A stretch of DNA of 64,000 bases from an uncultured Clostridia bacterium (GTDB lineage: Bacteria > Bacillota > Clostridia > TANB77 > CAG-508): assembly GCA_934119935.1 (NCBI GenBank), contig CAKOSX010000002.1, positions 124,001-188,000 on the forward strand. The letters run 5' to 3'. This document shows, one piece after another, positions 8,067-17,018 of this stretch (positions within the stretch are counted from its first letter, which is position 1; each line of letters begins with the position of its first letter). The notes beneath the pieces were generated by a model that saw nothing but the letters and a program-made list of their open reading frames with translations, did no database searches and had not been told where the DNA came from. The translations under genes were made by a program, and so were the position numbers.

Positions 8067-9311
8067 ATGAATGCGAATGAACCATTAGCATATAGAATGA
8101 GTCCTAAAACATTAGATGATTATGTGGGACAAGAGGATATTTTAGGAAAAGATAAAATTTTATATAGAACAATAAAGGCTGATAGATTATCTAGTATTAT
8201 TTTATGGGGACCTCCAGGATGTGGAAAAACATCTCTTGCAAGGGTTATAAGCAATACAACAAAATATAAATTTACCAAATTAAATGCAGTAACTGCCGGA
8301 GTTGGAGACATTAAGAATGCAATAGAAGAAGCAAAAAACCCTTTTTTAAATCCATCTGGAAGGTGTATATTATTTATAGATGAAATTCACAGATTTAATA
8401 AATTGCAACAAGACGCATTACTTCCTTTTGTAGAAAATGGAACAGTAATTTTAATTGGTGCAACAACGGAAAACCCTTATTTTGAAGTAAATAAGGCTTT
8501 AATATCGAGATCTATGGTATTTCATTTGCAACCATTAACTGTAGAAAATATTTATACTATTTTAAAGAGATCCTTAGAAAAGCCAGAGGGGCTTGGGGAA
8601 TATAAAATAAAAATTTCTGATGAGACTCTAAAGAAGATTGCAGAGACAGCAAACGGAGATGTAAGAACAGCACTAAATGGCTTAGAGGTTGCAGTATTAA
8701 CAACCAACATTGGATCAGATGGATATATTACAATAACAGATGAGATTGCAAAAGAAAGTGTTCAGAGTAGGAAGGCAATTTTTGATAAAAAGGGGGATAG
8801 CCATTACGATAATATCAGTGCTTTTATTAAATCTATGAGAGGAAGCGATCCTGATGCCGCAGTATTTTATTTGGCAAGGGCTTTAAATGGAGGAGAAGAT
8901 CCGATGTTTTTGGCTAGAAGGATTGTAATTGCTGCATCAGAAGATGTAGGAATGGCAAATCCAAATGCTTTAATACTAGCGACGAATGCAATGGAGGCTG
9001 TACATATGGTTGGAATGCCAGAAGCAAGAATAATACTTGCAGAAGCGGCAGTATATGTTGCAACTTCAAAAAAATCTAATGCAAGTTATTTAGCTATAAA
9101 CAAGGCATTGGAAGATGTCGCAACTAAAGACACGGGAGAGGTGCCAATGCATATAAGAAATGCTCCTGCAGAAGGAATGGAAAAAGAAGGATATCATGTT
9201 GGTTACAAATATCCACACGATTATCCGGGACACTATGTAGAACAGCAATATTTACCAGATAAAATGATTGGAACAAAGTATTATATTAAAGACGAGAATA
9301 TACCGGATTAG
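8067..9311 (+). CDS. rarA: Replication-associated recombination protein A (RarA/MgsA), AAA+ ATPase
   Basis: 414 residues from the ATG at 8067, which follows AAAAGGAGC. An in-frame ATG at 8037 lacks a ribosome site. Seen: Walker A GPPGCGKTSLAR, Walker B ILFIDEIHRFNKLQQDALL, sensor 1 GATTENPYFEVN, and the family's C-terminal tetramerisation region (RNAPAEGMEKEGYHVGYKYPH, shown in part). RarA acts at stalled or gapped replication forks and is a relative of RuvB. Directly following ruvA, it sits where ruvB would usually be. Confidence 0.95.
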   Translation: MNANEPLAYRMSPKTLDDYVGQEDILGKDKILYRTIKADRLSSIILWGPPGCGKTSLARVISNTTKYKFTKLNAVTAGVGDIKNAIEEAKNPFLNPSGRCILFIDEIHRFNKLQQDALLPFVENGTVILIGATTENPYFEVNKALISRSMVFHLQPLTVENIYTILKRSLEKPEGLGEYKIKISDETLKKIAETANGDVRTALNGLEVAVLTTNIGSDGYITITDEIAKESVQSRKAIFDKKGDSHYDNISAFIKSMRGSDPDAAVFYLARALNGGEDPMFLARRIVIAASEDVGMANPNALILATNAMEAVHMVGMPEARIILAEAAVYVATSKKSNASYLAINKALEDVATKDTGEVPMHIRNAPAEGMEKEGYHVGYKYPHDYPGHYVEQQYLPDKMIGTKYYIKDENIPD

Positions 9312-9391
9312 AACCATTGTAAATTAGTATAATATGTGAAAAACTAAGCAATATTTACATATATAAATTAATTGTAGAAAAGTGAGAAAAT

Positions 9392-10351
9392 ATGGAATTA
9401 CCAACACTGTTAAAAGAAAAATTAGAACAAGAGATAGATGGAATAGAGTTAAAAAAATTAAAGCAAAGTGCACAAAATATCAGTGAAAAGTATAGAGATA
9501 AATCACAAAAAAAGATGAACACTAGACTAATAAATAGTAAAGAGGATGCAGTTGCATATGCTGTAAGTAGAATGCCAGCAACTTATGGAGCTGTATATTC
9601 AGCATTAGAACATTGCCTTGAAATGATGGGAAACAAACAGATTACAAGTTTATTGGATGTTGGGGCTGGCACTGGAACTGCCACTTGGGCTGTTAATGAA
9701 TTATTAAACATAGAAAAAAACACTTGCATAGAAAATGAAGAATATATGATGAATTTAGGGGAAAAACTTATGAACGGCGGCATTGAAAATGTTCAATGGA
9801 TTAAGAAAAATATAATTACAGAAAATATAGAACAAAAGGCAGACTTAGTAATATCATCATATGTTTTAAATGAAGTGAAAAGAGAAGAAAGAAATAAAAT
9901 TTTAGAAAAACTTTGGAATGCAACAGAAAAACTATTGTTAATCATCGAGCCAGGAACCCCAGAGGGATATAGTCAAATAAGAGAGATGAGAGACTATTTT
10001 TTAGAAATAGGAGCAAACATAGTGGCTCCATGTGCTCATGAAGAGAAATGTAAAATTGAAGAAAATGATTGGTGTGCTTTTTCATGTAGAGTTGCAAGAA
10101 CTAAAGTGCATAAACTATTAAAAGATGGAGATGCACCTTATGAAGATGAGAAGTTTTCGTATATTGCAGTATCAAAGATAAAAACGGAAAAAGAAGCAAG
10201 AATTTTAAGACATCCAAAGATTGAAAACGGAAAGATAATATTGAAATTATGCACAAAAGACGGAAATATAGAGGAAAAAATTATAACTAAAAAACAAAAG
10301 GAAAAATTCAAAATAGCAAAAAGATTAAGCTGTGGAGATATACTAAAATAA
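9392..10351 (+). CDS. Rsm22-family small-subunit ribosome-associated methyltransferase-like protein
   Basis: 319 residues. A class I SAM-binding motif LLDVGAGTGTATWA lies near residue 90. The C-terminal part shows the Rsm22 pattern: a Cys/His cluster (APCAHEEKCKIEENDWCAF), then a conserved arginine and DEKFSYIAVSK. Mitochondrial and bacterial Rsm22 proteins act on the small ribosomal subunit, and the Cys cluster is thought to hold an Fe-S cluster. The substrate is unknown for this protein. It lies 80 bp after rarA with GTGAG upstream of the ATG. Confidence 0.8.
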   Translation: MELPTLLKEKLEQEIDGIELKKLKQSAQNISEKYRDKSQKKMNTRLINSKEDAVAYAVSRMPATYGAVYSALEHCLEMMGNKQITSLLDVGAGTGTATWAVNELLNIEKNTCIENEEYMMNLGEKLMNGGIENVQWIKKNIITENIEQKADLVISSYVLNEVKREERNKILEKLWNATEKLLLIIEPGTPEGYSQIREMRDYFLEIGANIVAPCAHEEKCKIEENDWCAFSCRVARTKVHKLLKDGDAPYEDEKFSYIAVSKIKTEKEARILRHPKIENGKIILKLCTKDGNIEEKIITKKQKEKFKIAKRLSCGDILK

Positions 10352-10397
10352 CAATTTATGCTATAATAACTGTATGGAAAATAATAAGGAGAAATAT

Positions 10398-11516
10398 ATG
10401 GGACTATTTGACTTTTTACATAAACCAAGCGAAAAAAACTTAGAAGGAGAAATAAAAAAAGTACAACAGATGCCAAAAACTTTAACAGTTGAAAGAGATG
10501 ATGGAACAATAACAGAGGCGTTCTACATTAATGAAGAACAAGCATTTAAACATAGTGATGGGAGCATGAGTAGCCTGATAAGTGCAAGAATTTTACATGC
10601 ACATAGAGGTGATACAATGTATTTTGATGCTGCTAATCCAATTTGTTTTGAAATTCCAAGTGGAGATTATGAGTTAATAAAAGATATAATAGAAAAATTT
10701 ACTGGAATGTACTCTGGATTTAAACTTAACGAATATTCATACACATATATAGGAAGAGCATATTCAAAAGATGATATTAGACCACAACCACCAACAGAAG
10801 CAGTAAATTCTGAAATAGCAAAATTAAACGAAAAACTTTTAGAAGAAGTTACAAACAGAAGGTTGGAAGATGCACAACGTATGGCTACAAGACAAAGAGA
10901 AGAGGAGCGAAAAAGATTCGAAAATGAAAAACAACGTAAAAAACAAGGAGACGAATGGCAAAAAGTAATTCAAGATAGATTAAGAACTCCATTTATTAAA
11001 GGTGGCTTAGGAAAAGACAAAACGGAAAAATATGAAGGTGTTGACCTGAATGATGGTAAAATATTAAGAATACGTGACGTTAATAAAATTGCTAAAGATA
11101 CTACAGGAAGATATATTTATACTGCACGACTATCATCAACACCTAATATGGGAGATATAGAAATTCTTTTGCCTGATAATGGTGTGCCGGTTGTTTTTAC
11201 ACTACCATATAGATTCAATGATATTGTGAATACAGATTATGATATTCAATACAAACAAAAGCTTATGAAAGCTGTATTACGTTTATTATCAGAGGGCCAC
11301 AGAAATAATTATACTAAAGATGGAAAATTTGACGTCAGCTCGTTACATGATATTGGAGGAATAGATAAAGAAGGAAACATTCTAGAAAATACAACGGAAA
11401 AAGTTTCTCCAGCGATTATGAATAAAATAGCTCAATTACAAAGTGAATATTTAGTAAGACATTCTGCTATGGAAAAAAATACATCAAGACAAGAAAATTC
11501 ACATGAAGAAAGATAA
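10398..11516 (+). CDS. Hypothetical protein with central charged coiled coil
   Basis: 372 residues from the ATG at 10398, preceded by AAGGAGAAA. An in-frame ATG at 10374 lies upstream of that site and is disfavoured. I do not recognise the family. Residues about 140-195 form a strongly charged predicted coiled coil (RQREEERKRFENEKQRKKQ). The flanking parts look like alpha/beta domains, and the C-terminus is hydrophilic. No signal peptide or membrane segment is present. It follows the Rsm22-like gene by 46 bp and ends at a double terminator. Confidence 0.65.
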   Translation: MGLFDFLHKPSEKNLEGEIKKVQQMPKTLTVERDDGTITEAFYINEEQAFKHSDGSMSSLISARILHAHRGDTMYFDAANPICFEIPSGDYELIKDIIEKFTGMYSGFKLNEYSYTYIGRAYSKDDIRPQPPTEAVNSEIAKLNEKLLEEVTNRRLEDAQRMATRQREEERKRFENEKQRKKQGDEWQKVIQDRLRTPFIKGGLGKDKTEKYEGVDLNDGKILRIRDVNKIAKDTTGRYIYTARLSSTPNMGDIEILLPDNGVPVVFTLPYRFNDIVNTDYDIQYKQKLMKAVLRLLSEGHRNNYTKDGKFDVSSLHDIGGIDKEGNILENTTEKVSPAIMNKIAQLQSEYLVRHSAMEKNTSRQENSHEER

Positions 11517-11547
11517 AGAATTGTTTTATATTTGCAGAAAAAAAGAG

Positions 11548-11572
11548 CGGGAAGAAATAAAAATCTTCCCGT
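11548..11572. terminator. Hairpin terminator downstream of the 10.4 kb hypothetical gene
   Basis: CGGGAAGA pairs with TCTTCCCG. It is the first of two stem-loops between convergent genes. A T-run follows only weakly. Confidence 0.55.
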
Positions 11573-11579
11573 AGTTAAT

Positions 11580-11612
11580 AAAAAACCACGGTAATATTAC
11601 CGTGGTTTTAAA
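11580..11612. terminator. Bidirectional terminator
   Basis: ACCACGGTAAT pairs perfectly with ATTACCGTGGT, flanked by A-run and T-run. It serves the hypothetical gene on + and the SPFH gene on -. Confidence 0.85.
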
Positions 11613-11616
11613 TGTA

Positions 11617-12534
11617 TTAGTCGTTTTTCTTATCTTTTTTGTCATCTTTCATAACTTCTTTTATTGCGCCTAAGCTTGAAAGTGTGCTTGTTGCCTCAAA
11701 TGGAATAAATACTTTGTTTGCTTCTCCATTTGCAATGTCTTTTAAAGCTTCTAAAGATTTTAATTGTACTAAAGTGTCATCTGGATGAGAATTCATCATT
11801 GCACCATATACTAAATTGATTTCGTTTGCTCTAGCTTCAGCAACTTTCTTTATAGCTTCGGCTTCACCGGCAGCTCTTCTAATTTTAGATTCTTTTTCTG
11901 CTTCAGCTTCTAATATAGCAGCTTCTTTTTTACCTTGTGCAAGTGTAATTGCAGATTGTCTTTCACCTTCAGCTTGAAGTATTTGAGCTCTCTTATTTCT
12001 TTCTGCATTCATTTGCTTCTCCATAGCGTCTCTAATGTCTGCTGGAGGAGTAATATCTTTAATTTCAACTCTATCAATCTTGCATCCCCATTGATCTGTG
12101 GCTTCATCAAGAATTGCTCTTAATTCTTCGTTAATCATGTCTCTTGAACTAAATGTTGAATCCAAATCCATTTTACCAACGATATCACGAATTGTTGTAA
12201 TTGCTAAATATTCAATACCTTTCTTTAAAGATTGAATTTCATAAACAGCCTTTGCTGGGTCTGTAACTTTGTAGAACACAACAGTGTCGATTGTAATTGT
12301 AACATTATCTTTAGTAATAACTCCTTGTGGCGGAACATCCATAGTTTGTTGCTTTAAGCTAACAACACTTCTAACACGGTCAACAAAAGGAATTATAATT
12401 GTAAGACCTGCATCAGCTACTTTATGAAATTTACCTAATCTTTCAATAATATAAACTTCAGATTGTCTTACTACTTTAATTGATTTTACGGCTATAATTA
12501 ATATTATAACTAGTAATACGATTAAAAACCACAT
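11617..12534 (-). CDS. SPFH/band-7 (stomatin-like, QmcA-type) membrane protein
   Basis: 305 residues. An N-terminal membrane segment (about 2-22) is followed by the band-7/SPFH domain (VYIIERLGKFHKVADAGL, DNVTITIDTVVFYKV) and a long Ala/Glu-rich coiled coil (about 170-245). Such proteins scaffold membrane microdomains and often work with NfeD partners. An NfeD gene lies just upstream in the same direction, 75 bp away, so the two form an operon. The reverse-strand ATG has a GGAGGAAAA ribosome site. Confidence 0.92.
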   Translation of the reverse strand: MWFLIVLLVIILIIAVKSIKVVRQSEVYIIERLGKFHKVADAGLTIIIPFVDRVRSVVSLKQQTMDVPPQGVITKDNVTITIDTVVFYKVTDPAKAVYEIQSLKKGIEYLAITTIRDIVGKMDLDSTFSSRDMINEELRAILDEATDQWGCKIDRVEIKDITPPADIRDAMEKQMNAERNKRAQILQAEGERQSAITLAQGKKEAAILEAEAEKESKIRRAAGEAEAIKKVAEARANEINLVYGAMMNSHPDDTLVQLKSLEALKDIANGEANKVFIPFEATSTLSSLGAIKEVMKDDKKDKKND

Positions 12535-12609
12535 AATTTTTTCCTCCTAAAAAAATATATATTATAAAATTAAAAACGTGAATTATAAAAATAGTTAACT
12601 TCTAATGAT

Positions 12610-13062
12610 TTAGATTTTTTTCTCAGGTTGTTTAATAGATACTGGTTCAACAACTAATTTTACTCCGTCTATTGATAAGATTTTTATAGTAGAACCTTTT
12701 GGAATAATATCAGTATATGTAGAAATTGCTGTCCAAATGTCTCCAGAAACCTTAACTTGACCGACATCATTTGGAGTAATGTCTTTTGTAACTACACCTT
12801 CTTTACCAATTAGTGCATTAGAATTAGTAACAATATTATCATTCTTATTCATCTTTTCAGCAAAAGGTCTAGTCAAACATATAAGAATTACCGAAAGAAT
12901 TACGAAAATTACAGTTTGAGCAATAACGTTTGAAATAAACAAGCTAAGCAAACATGTAATAAGTGCGGCAACTCCAAACCAAAAAACTAAAAATCCAACA
13001 GTTGCAATCTCTGCAATAAAACAAACTCCAGAAATTATCAACCAAATTTGCCAAGGTAACAT
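12610..13062 (-). CDS. NfeD-family membrane protein
   Basis: 150 residues: three hydrophobic segments within the first 70 residues, then a C-terminal OB-fold domain (about 80-145) with LIGKEGVVTKDI and the strand-rich GQVKVSGDIWTA. This is the short membrane-type NfeD that lacks the ClpP-like protease domain. It precedes the SPFH gene and probably assembles with it at the membrane. An AGGTGTTT ribosome site is visible before the ATG on the reverse strand. Confidence 0.9.
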   Translation of the reverse strand: MLPWQIWLIISGVCFIAEIATVGFLVFWFGVAALITCLLSLFISNVIAQTVIFVILSVILICLTRPFAEKMNKNDNIVTNSNALIGKEGVVTKDITPNDVGQVKVSGDIWTAISTYTDIIPKGSTIKILSIDGVKLVVEPVSIKQPEKKI

Positions 13063-13148
13063 ATAAACACCTCCGAATTAAACTAACAAAATAATTATAC
13101 CATAAAATTCCTACAAAATAAATAGTTTACAACAATTTTGCAAACTTT

Positions 13149-13177
13149 CGCCCAATAGGGACGCCCCTTTTTGGGCA
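13149..13177. repeat. REP-like palindrome, copy 2
   Basis: CGCCCAATAGGGACGCCCC then TTTTTGGGCA. It is located between the divergent NfeD and secG genes, upstream of the secG promoter. Confidence 0.9.
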
Positions 13178-13202
13178 AATTTTTAAATTTTATCAAAAAT
13201 AA

Positions 13203-13231
13203 TTGCATTTTCCTTTTATTTATGGTAAAAT
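13203..13231 (+). promoter_or_regulatory. Promoter for secG-rnr
   Basis: TTGCAT, a 17 bp spacer, then TAAAAT, about 40 bp before secG. Confidence 0.65.
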
Positions 13232-13269
13232 AAACGAGTTAGTAAAGAAAACGATAAGGAGCGAGTAGA

Positions 13270-13521
13270 ATGCAAGTAGTAAAATATATATTAATGGTTT
13301 TATACATAATAGATTGTTTAGGATTAATAATAGTTACAATGATGCAAAATTCAGATAGCCGTGGAGCATCAGGAACAATAGTTGGTTCTTCTTCAAATAA
13401 TTTCTATGAGAAGAATAAAGGAAGAACACGTGAAGGAAAATTAAAAAAATGGACAATTATCTTAGGAGTTGCTTTTATAGTATTAGCAGTTGCTTTAGGT
13501 ATTGTTTATGTTATAAAATAA
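13270..13521 (+). CDS. secG: Preprotein translocase subunit SecG
   Basis: 83 residues with two membrane segments (about 4-23 and 61-81) and the conserved SecG loop MMQNSDSRGASGTIVGSSSN between them. SecG is the small accessory subunit of SecYEG and eases SecA-driven export. AAGGAGCGAG precedes the ATG at 13270. It lies upstream of rnr, as in many Firmicutes, with a terminator between them that may allow partial read-through. Confidence 0.95.
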   Translation: MQVVKYILMVLYIIDCLGLIIVTMMQNSDSRGASGTIVGSSSNNFYEKNKGRTREGKLKKWTIILGVAFIVLAVALGIVYVIK

Positions 13522-13536
13522 GAATGAATTTATTGA

Positions 13537-13564
13537 GGCGGCAGAATTTTCTGTCGTCTTTTTG
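13537..13564 (+). terminator. Terminator/attenuator between secG and rnr
   Basis: GGCGGCAGAA pairs with TTCTGTCGTC (G-U pairs included), followed by TTTTT. Confidence 0.75.
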
Positions 13565-13621
13565 AAATGCTAAATAAGATTAATATTCAAAAAATTAAAC
13601 ATAATAAGAGAGGTGAATTTA

Positions 13622-15721
13622 ATGAAGAAAAAGTTTTTTTATATGAAAAATAAAATAAAGAGTAAAAAAGAGAAGAAGTCAAGAAAAGAAGAGAAAATTA
13701 ATTTGAATGAAATTTTAAAAGATGAAAGCTATAGACTCGGAACTTTTAGAAGAAATGGCAGAGGTTTCGGTTTTGTTAATATTGGCGAAGAAGATGAGAT
13801 TTTTATTTCGCCTAAGCTTACAAAAAATGCTCTTGACGGAGACGAAGTTTTAATTAGAATTTTTGATGATAATGAAGTTAAAGATGGTAAGCATAAGAGA
13901 GAAGGTAAGATACTTCAAATTACAAAACATGCACAAGATACGATTGTTGGCGTTTATAAGAAAAGCAGAAATTTTGGTTTTGTAATTCCAGATGATCAAG
14001 CTGTAAGCGGAGATATTTACATTCCAAAAAAGAAGAGTGCAAATGCAAAAAACAATCAGAAGGTGGTTGTGCAAATTGACAAGTATTCAGACGGAGTAAA
14101 TAAAGCAGAAGGTACTATTGTGGAGATAATTGGTGGCATAGACGAAGCCGGAGTCGACATGATGTCTCTTATTAAGGAGTACAAGCTTCCAAATGAATTT
14201 CCAGAAAATGTACTTGCTGAAGCGAGGTCAATTCCACAAGTTATAGATGAAAAAAACATCGAAAAAAGGGTCGATTTAAGAAGTGAAGAAATTTTTACAA
14301 TCGATGGTGAAGATGCGAAGGACTTAGATGATGCTGTAAATGTTAAGAAAAATGATGATGGAACATATACTTTAGGCGTTCACATTGCAGATGTTAGCTA
14401 TTACGTTAAATCTGGCTCGAAGCTCGATAAAGAGGCAATCACAAGAGGTACAAGTATTTACATGATGGATAGAGTAATTCCAATGCTTCCAAAGGAACTA
14501 TCTAATGGAATTTGTAGCTTGAACGAACAAAAAGATAGATTTGCGATGTCTGTTGTTATGAAGATAAATGACAAGGGAAAAGTAGTTGATGCAGATATAT
14601 TTAAATCTGTAATAAAAACAGCAAGAAGAATGAATTATCATGATGTAAATGATATATTTAAATTTGCAGACATGGAAGACGGAAAGATAGAACTTGATGA
14701 TGAAGAACTTGCAAGAGTAAACGGTGTTGCAGAAAAGTATAAAGAATTTATACCACATTTTTTAAGAATGAGAGAATTAAAGAATGTACTAAAACAAAGA
14801 AGAGATTTGAATGGAAGCTTAAATTTGGATATTCCAGAGAGCAAGATAATTCTAGACGAGAATGGTATTGCAGTTGACATACAAAAATATGATTATTTGG
14901 AATCAAATGAAGTAATAGAGCAATTCATGCTAACGGCAAATGAGTCAGTTGCAGAAAAATTTTATTGGCTACAAGCGCCATTCATTTACAGGGTTCACGA
15001 TGTGCCAGACATAGAAAAAGTAAACGACTTAAATAAATTCTTATTCAACTTAGGCTATAAAATAAGAGGAGTAAAGAAGGATGATGAAGATAGCATCCAT
15101 CCAAAGGCTTTTGCACAAGTGCTAGAGGAAGTAAAAGGAAAACCAGAGGAGAGAGTTGTATCGAATTTAATATTAAGAACCTTGAAAGTTGCAAAATATG
15201 AGAGTGAAAACAGAGGCCACTTTGGAATAGCAAGCAAATGCTACTGCCACTTTACTTCTCCAATAAGAAGATATCCAGACTTATTTATTCACAGAGTTAT
15301 ATCTTCGTATTTGAAACATGACTACAACATAAACGAAGAACTAAGAAAAAAATATGAGATAGAAGCGGTTAAATATGCAGAAAGCTCATCTGAAAGAGAA
15401 AAAATAGCTCAGAAAGTGGAACGTGATGCAGAAGATATTAAGAAAGCCGAATACATGAAAGATAAAGTTGGAGAGATATATGAAGGAGTCGTATCAAGCG
15501 TTACACCATTTGGAATGTTTGTAGAGCTAGACAACACAGTAGAAGGATTGATAAGATTCGAAAACATGGGCAACGAATATTTCATATATGATGACGAAAG
15601 AAAAACGTTAGTCGGAGAAAACACGAAGACAATGTACAAGATAGGAGACAGCGTAAAAATAGAAGTAATAGGTGCAGATAAAATAACAAGAAAAATAGAC
15701 TTTAAATTGTGCAAAGAATAA
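13622..15721 (+). CDS. rnr: Ribonuclease R
   Basis: 699 residues from the ATG at 13622 after AGAGAGGTGA; a GTG at 13613 lies in the ribosome site. RNase R is a processive 3'-5' exoribonuclease that degrades structured RNA. Seen in order: a basic N-terminus, cold-shock/OB domains (YRLGTFRRNGRGFGFVNI), the RNB catalytic domain with its acidic cluster (IDGEDAKDLDDAV) and GIASKCYCHFTSPIRRYPDL, and a C-terminal S1 domain (GVVSSVTPFGMFVELDNTVE). smpB, which often follows rnr in Firmicutes, is absent here, and the next gene is convergent. Confidence 0.96.
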   Translation: MKKKFFYMKNKIKSKKEKKSRKEEKINLNEILKDESYRLGTFRRNGRGFGFVNIGEEDEIFISPKLTKNALDGDEVLIRIFDDNEVKDGKHKREGKILQITKHAQDTIVGVYKKSRNFGFVIPDDQAVSGDIYIPKKKSANAKNNQKVVVQIDKYSDGVNKAEGTIVEIIGGIDEAGVDMMSLIKEYKLPNEFPENVLAEARSIPQVIDEKNIEKRVDLRSEEIFTIDGEDAKDLDDAVNVKKNDDGTYTLGVHIADVSYYVKSGSKLDKEAITRGTSIYMMDRVIPMLPKELSNGICSLNEQKDRFAMSVVMKINDKGKVVDADIFKSVIKTARRMNYHDVNDIFKFADMEDGKIELDDEELARVNGVAEKYKEFIPHFLRMRELKNVLKQRRDLNGSLNLDIPESKIILDENGIAVDIQKYDYLESNEVIEQFMLTANESVAEKFYWLQAPFIYRVHDVPDIEKVNDLNKFLFNLGYKIRGVKKDDEDSIHPKAFAQVLEEVKGKPEERVVSNLILRTLKVAKYESENRGHFGIASKCYCHFTSPIRRYPDLFIHRVISSYLKHDYNINEELRKKYEIEAVKYAESSSEREKIAQKVERDAEDIKKAEYMKDKVGEIYEGVVSSVTPFGMFVELDNTVEGLIRFENMGNEYFIYDDERKTLVGENTKTMYKIGDSVKIEVIGADKITRKIDFKLCKE

Positions 15722-15765
15722 AACAAAAGTATGAAGTTACTTGAAAATAATATGAAATAAATAAA

Positions 15766-15799
15766 AAATCTCGCAGAGTAAAATCTGTGAGATTTTTAA
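15766..15799. terminator. Bidirectional terminator after rnr
   Basis: AAATCTCGCAGA pairs with TCTGTGAGATTT and is followed by TTTTT. It lies between convergent rnr and the COG2426 gene. Confidence 0.85.
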
Positions 15800-15801
15800 C
15801 A

Positions 15802-16281
15802 TTAACCAAAGATTGCTCCTGCAGCACCTAAAACTCCAGCTGTGCCAAGTCCCATTATTATTCCGGCAAGTACAACACCGGCCATAACTGCAATTACACT
15901 CTTTTTAAAATCCATATCTAAAAGGCTTGCTGCTAAAGTTCCGGTCCAAGCACCTGTTCCGGGAAGTGGAATTCCAACAAATAAGAATAGCGCCCAGTAT
16001 AAACCTTTACCAGCTTTTGCTTCCAATTTTTTTCCGCCTTTTTCACCTTTTTCAAGACAGAATTTAAAAAACTTTCCGATAAATTTTTTATCAGAACCCC
16101 ATACTAAAACTTTTCTTGCAAAGAAAAATATAAATGGTACAGGAAGCATATTTCCAACAATACAAATAATATAAAGCCATAATGGATTTAGTCCCATGCC
16201 TAATCCGATTGGAATAGATCCTCTTAATTCAATTAGTGGTACCATAGATACCAAAAACATTAATGCATATTTCTTAAACAT
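15802..16281 (-). CDS. COG2426-family small multidrug-export-like membrane protein
   Basis: 159 residues with several hydrophobic segments and the family motifs VPLIELRGSIPIGLGMG near the N-terminus and GIPLPGTGAWTGTLAASLL in the middle. This family (Sm_multidrug_ex) resembles re-entrant DedA-type membrane proteins. A drug-export role is only an annotation tradition. The reverse-strand ATG is preceded by GAAAGGAAAG. It is a single-gene unit. Confidence 0.85.
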   Translation of the reverse strand: MFKKYALMFLVSMVPLIELRGSIPIGLGMGLNPLWLYIICIVGNMLPVPFIFFFARKVLVWGSDKKFIGKFFKFCLEKGEKGGKKLEAKAGKGLYWALFLFVGIPLPGTGAWTGTLAASLLDMDFKKSVIAVMAGVVLAGIIMGLGTAGVLGAAGAIFG

Positions 16282-16475
16282 AACAATTCTTTCCTTTCAA
16301 CATTTGTTTAGCTCTGCAAAGTGTGCAGAAAAATATTAACTTCTAAAATTAGTACTTACGAATTATAACATTATAGGAATGTGGTAGTCAATACAATTTG
16401 ATAAAATGAGAAATGATACATTTTAATTAAGATGAATTTAAAATTTGTAATAATATACAGAGAATAATAAATGCT

Positions 16476-16548
16476 TAGGGACGAGAAAATGTAACAAATA
16501 TTCGCTATAGCGAAAGCAAATATTCATCTAAAATTTCTTTACATTTTC
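16476..16548. repeat. GGGACGAG-type repeat with terminal inverted arms
   Basis: GGGACGAGAAAATGTAA at the left and TTACATTTTC at the right form 10 bp arms (16485-16494 and 16539-16548). Between them lies the palindrome TTCGCTATAGCGAA. The GGGACGAGAAAATGTA end resembles the GGGGACGGAG family at 18.1, 33.6 and 40.2 kb. Confidence 0.5.
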
Positions 16549-16574
16549 ATAAAAATATGATATTATTGTTAATG

Positions 16575-16932
16575 TTAAAGCCTATGAAGAAGCAAAGTAT
16601 GTAATTTGCGAATATATTTCAGAGAGCAAGGTTATAGCTGGAAACCGTGCATATATAAATTACAGAAATTTCACTTTGGAGGTTTCTTTTTGAAGAGGTA
16701 AATCTTGTGTAGGAAAGAACGGTAGCAAACGTTATAGCTGTAATGAGGTTAATTTTATTAGAAGAGTTTGATATAAATGCTTTACGAGAAGTGTTAATAA
16801 AATAATAAATATCTATAAACTCTACTGAATTGTTAATAAAAATAGGTGGTACCACGGATATTAAAGCCATTCGTCCTATTAAATATAGAATATGAAGAGT
16901 ATTTATATTTAATAAGAGTATGGCTTTTTTTG
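16575..16932 (+). promoter_or_regulatory. T-box leader of pheS-pheT
   Basis: The conserved T-box sequence AGGTGGTACCACGG lies at 16844-16857 in the antiterminator position. It is followed by a terminator hairpin (AAAGCCAT...ATGGCTTTTTTT, 16863-16931, with an ATTAAATATA/TATATTTAAT inner stem). Upstream, 16575-16740 can hold Stem I. Phe specifier triplets TTC occur at 16670-16672 and 16683-16685, but I cannot fold Stem I well enough to choose. T-boxes sense uncharged tRNA, here presumably tRNA-Phe because pheS begins 87 bp downstream. The rest of the 16282-16575 gap shows only the small repeat above. Confidence 0.9.
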
Positions 16933-17018
16933 ATGTAAAAATTATCAGTTGAATAATAAGATATAAAGTTTATTCTTTTTAACTGAAGTTAAAATATAAG
17001 AAAGGATTGTGATTTTTA

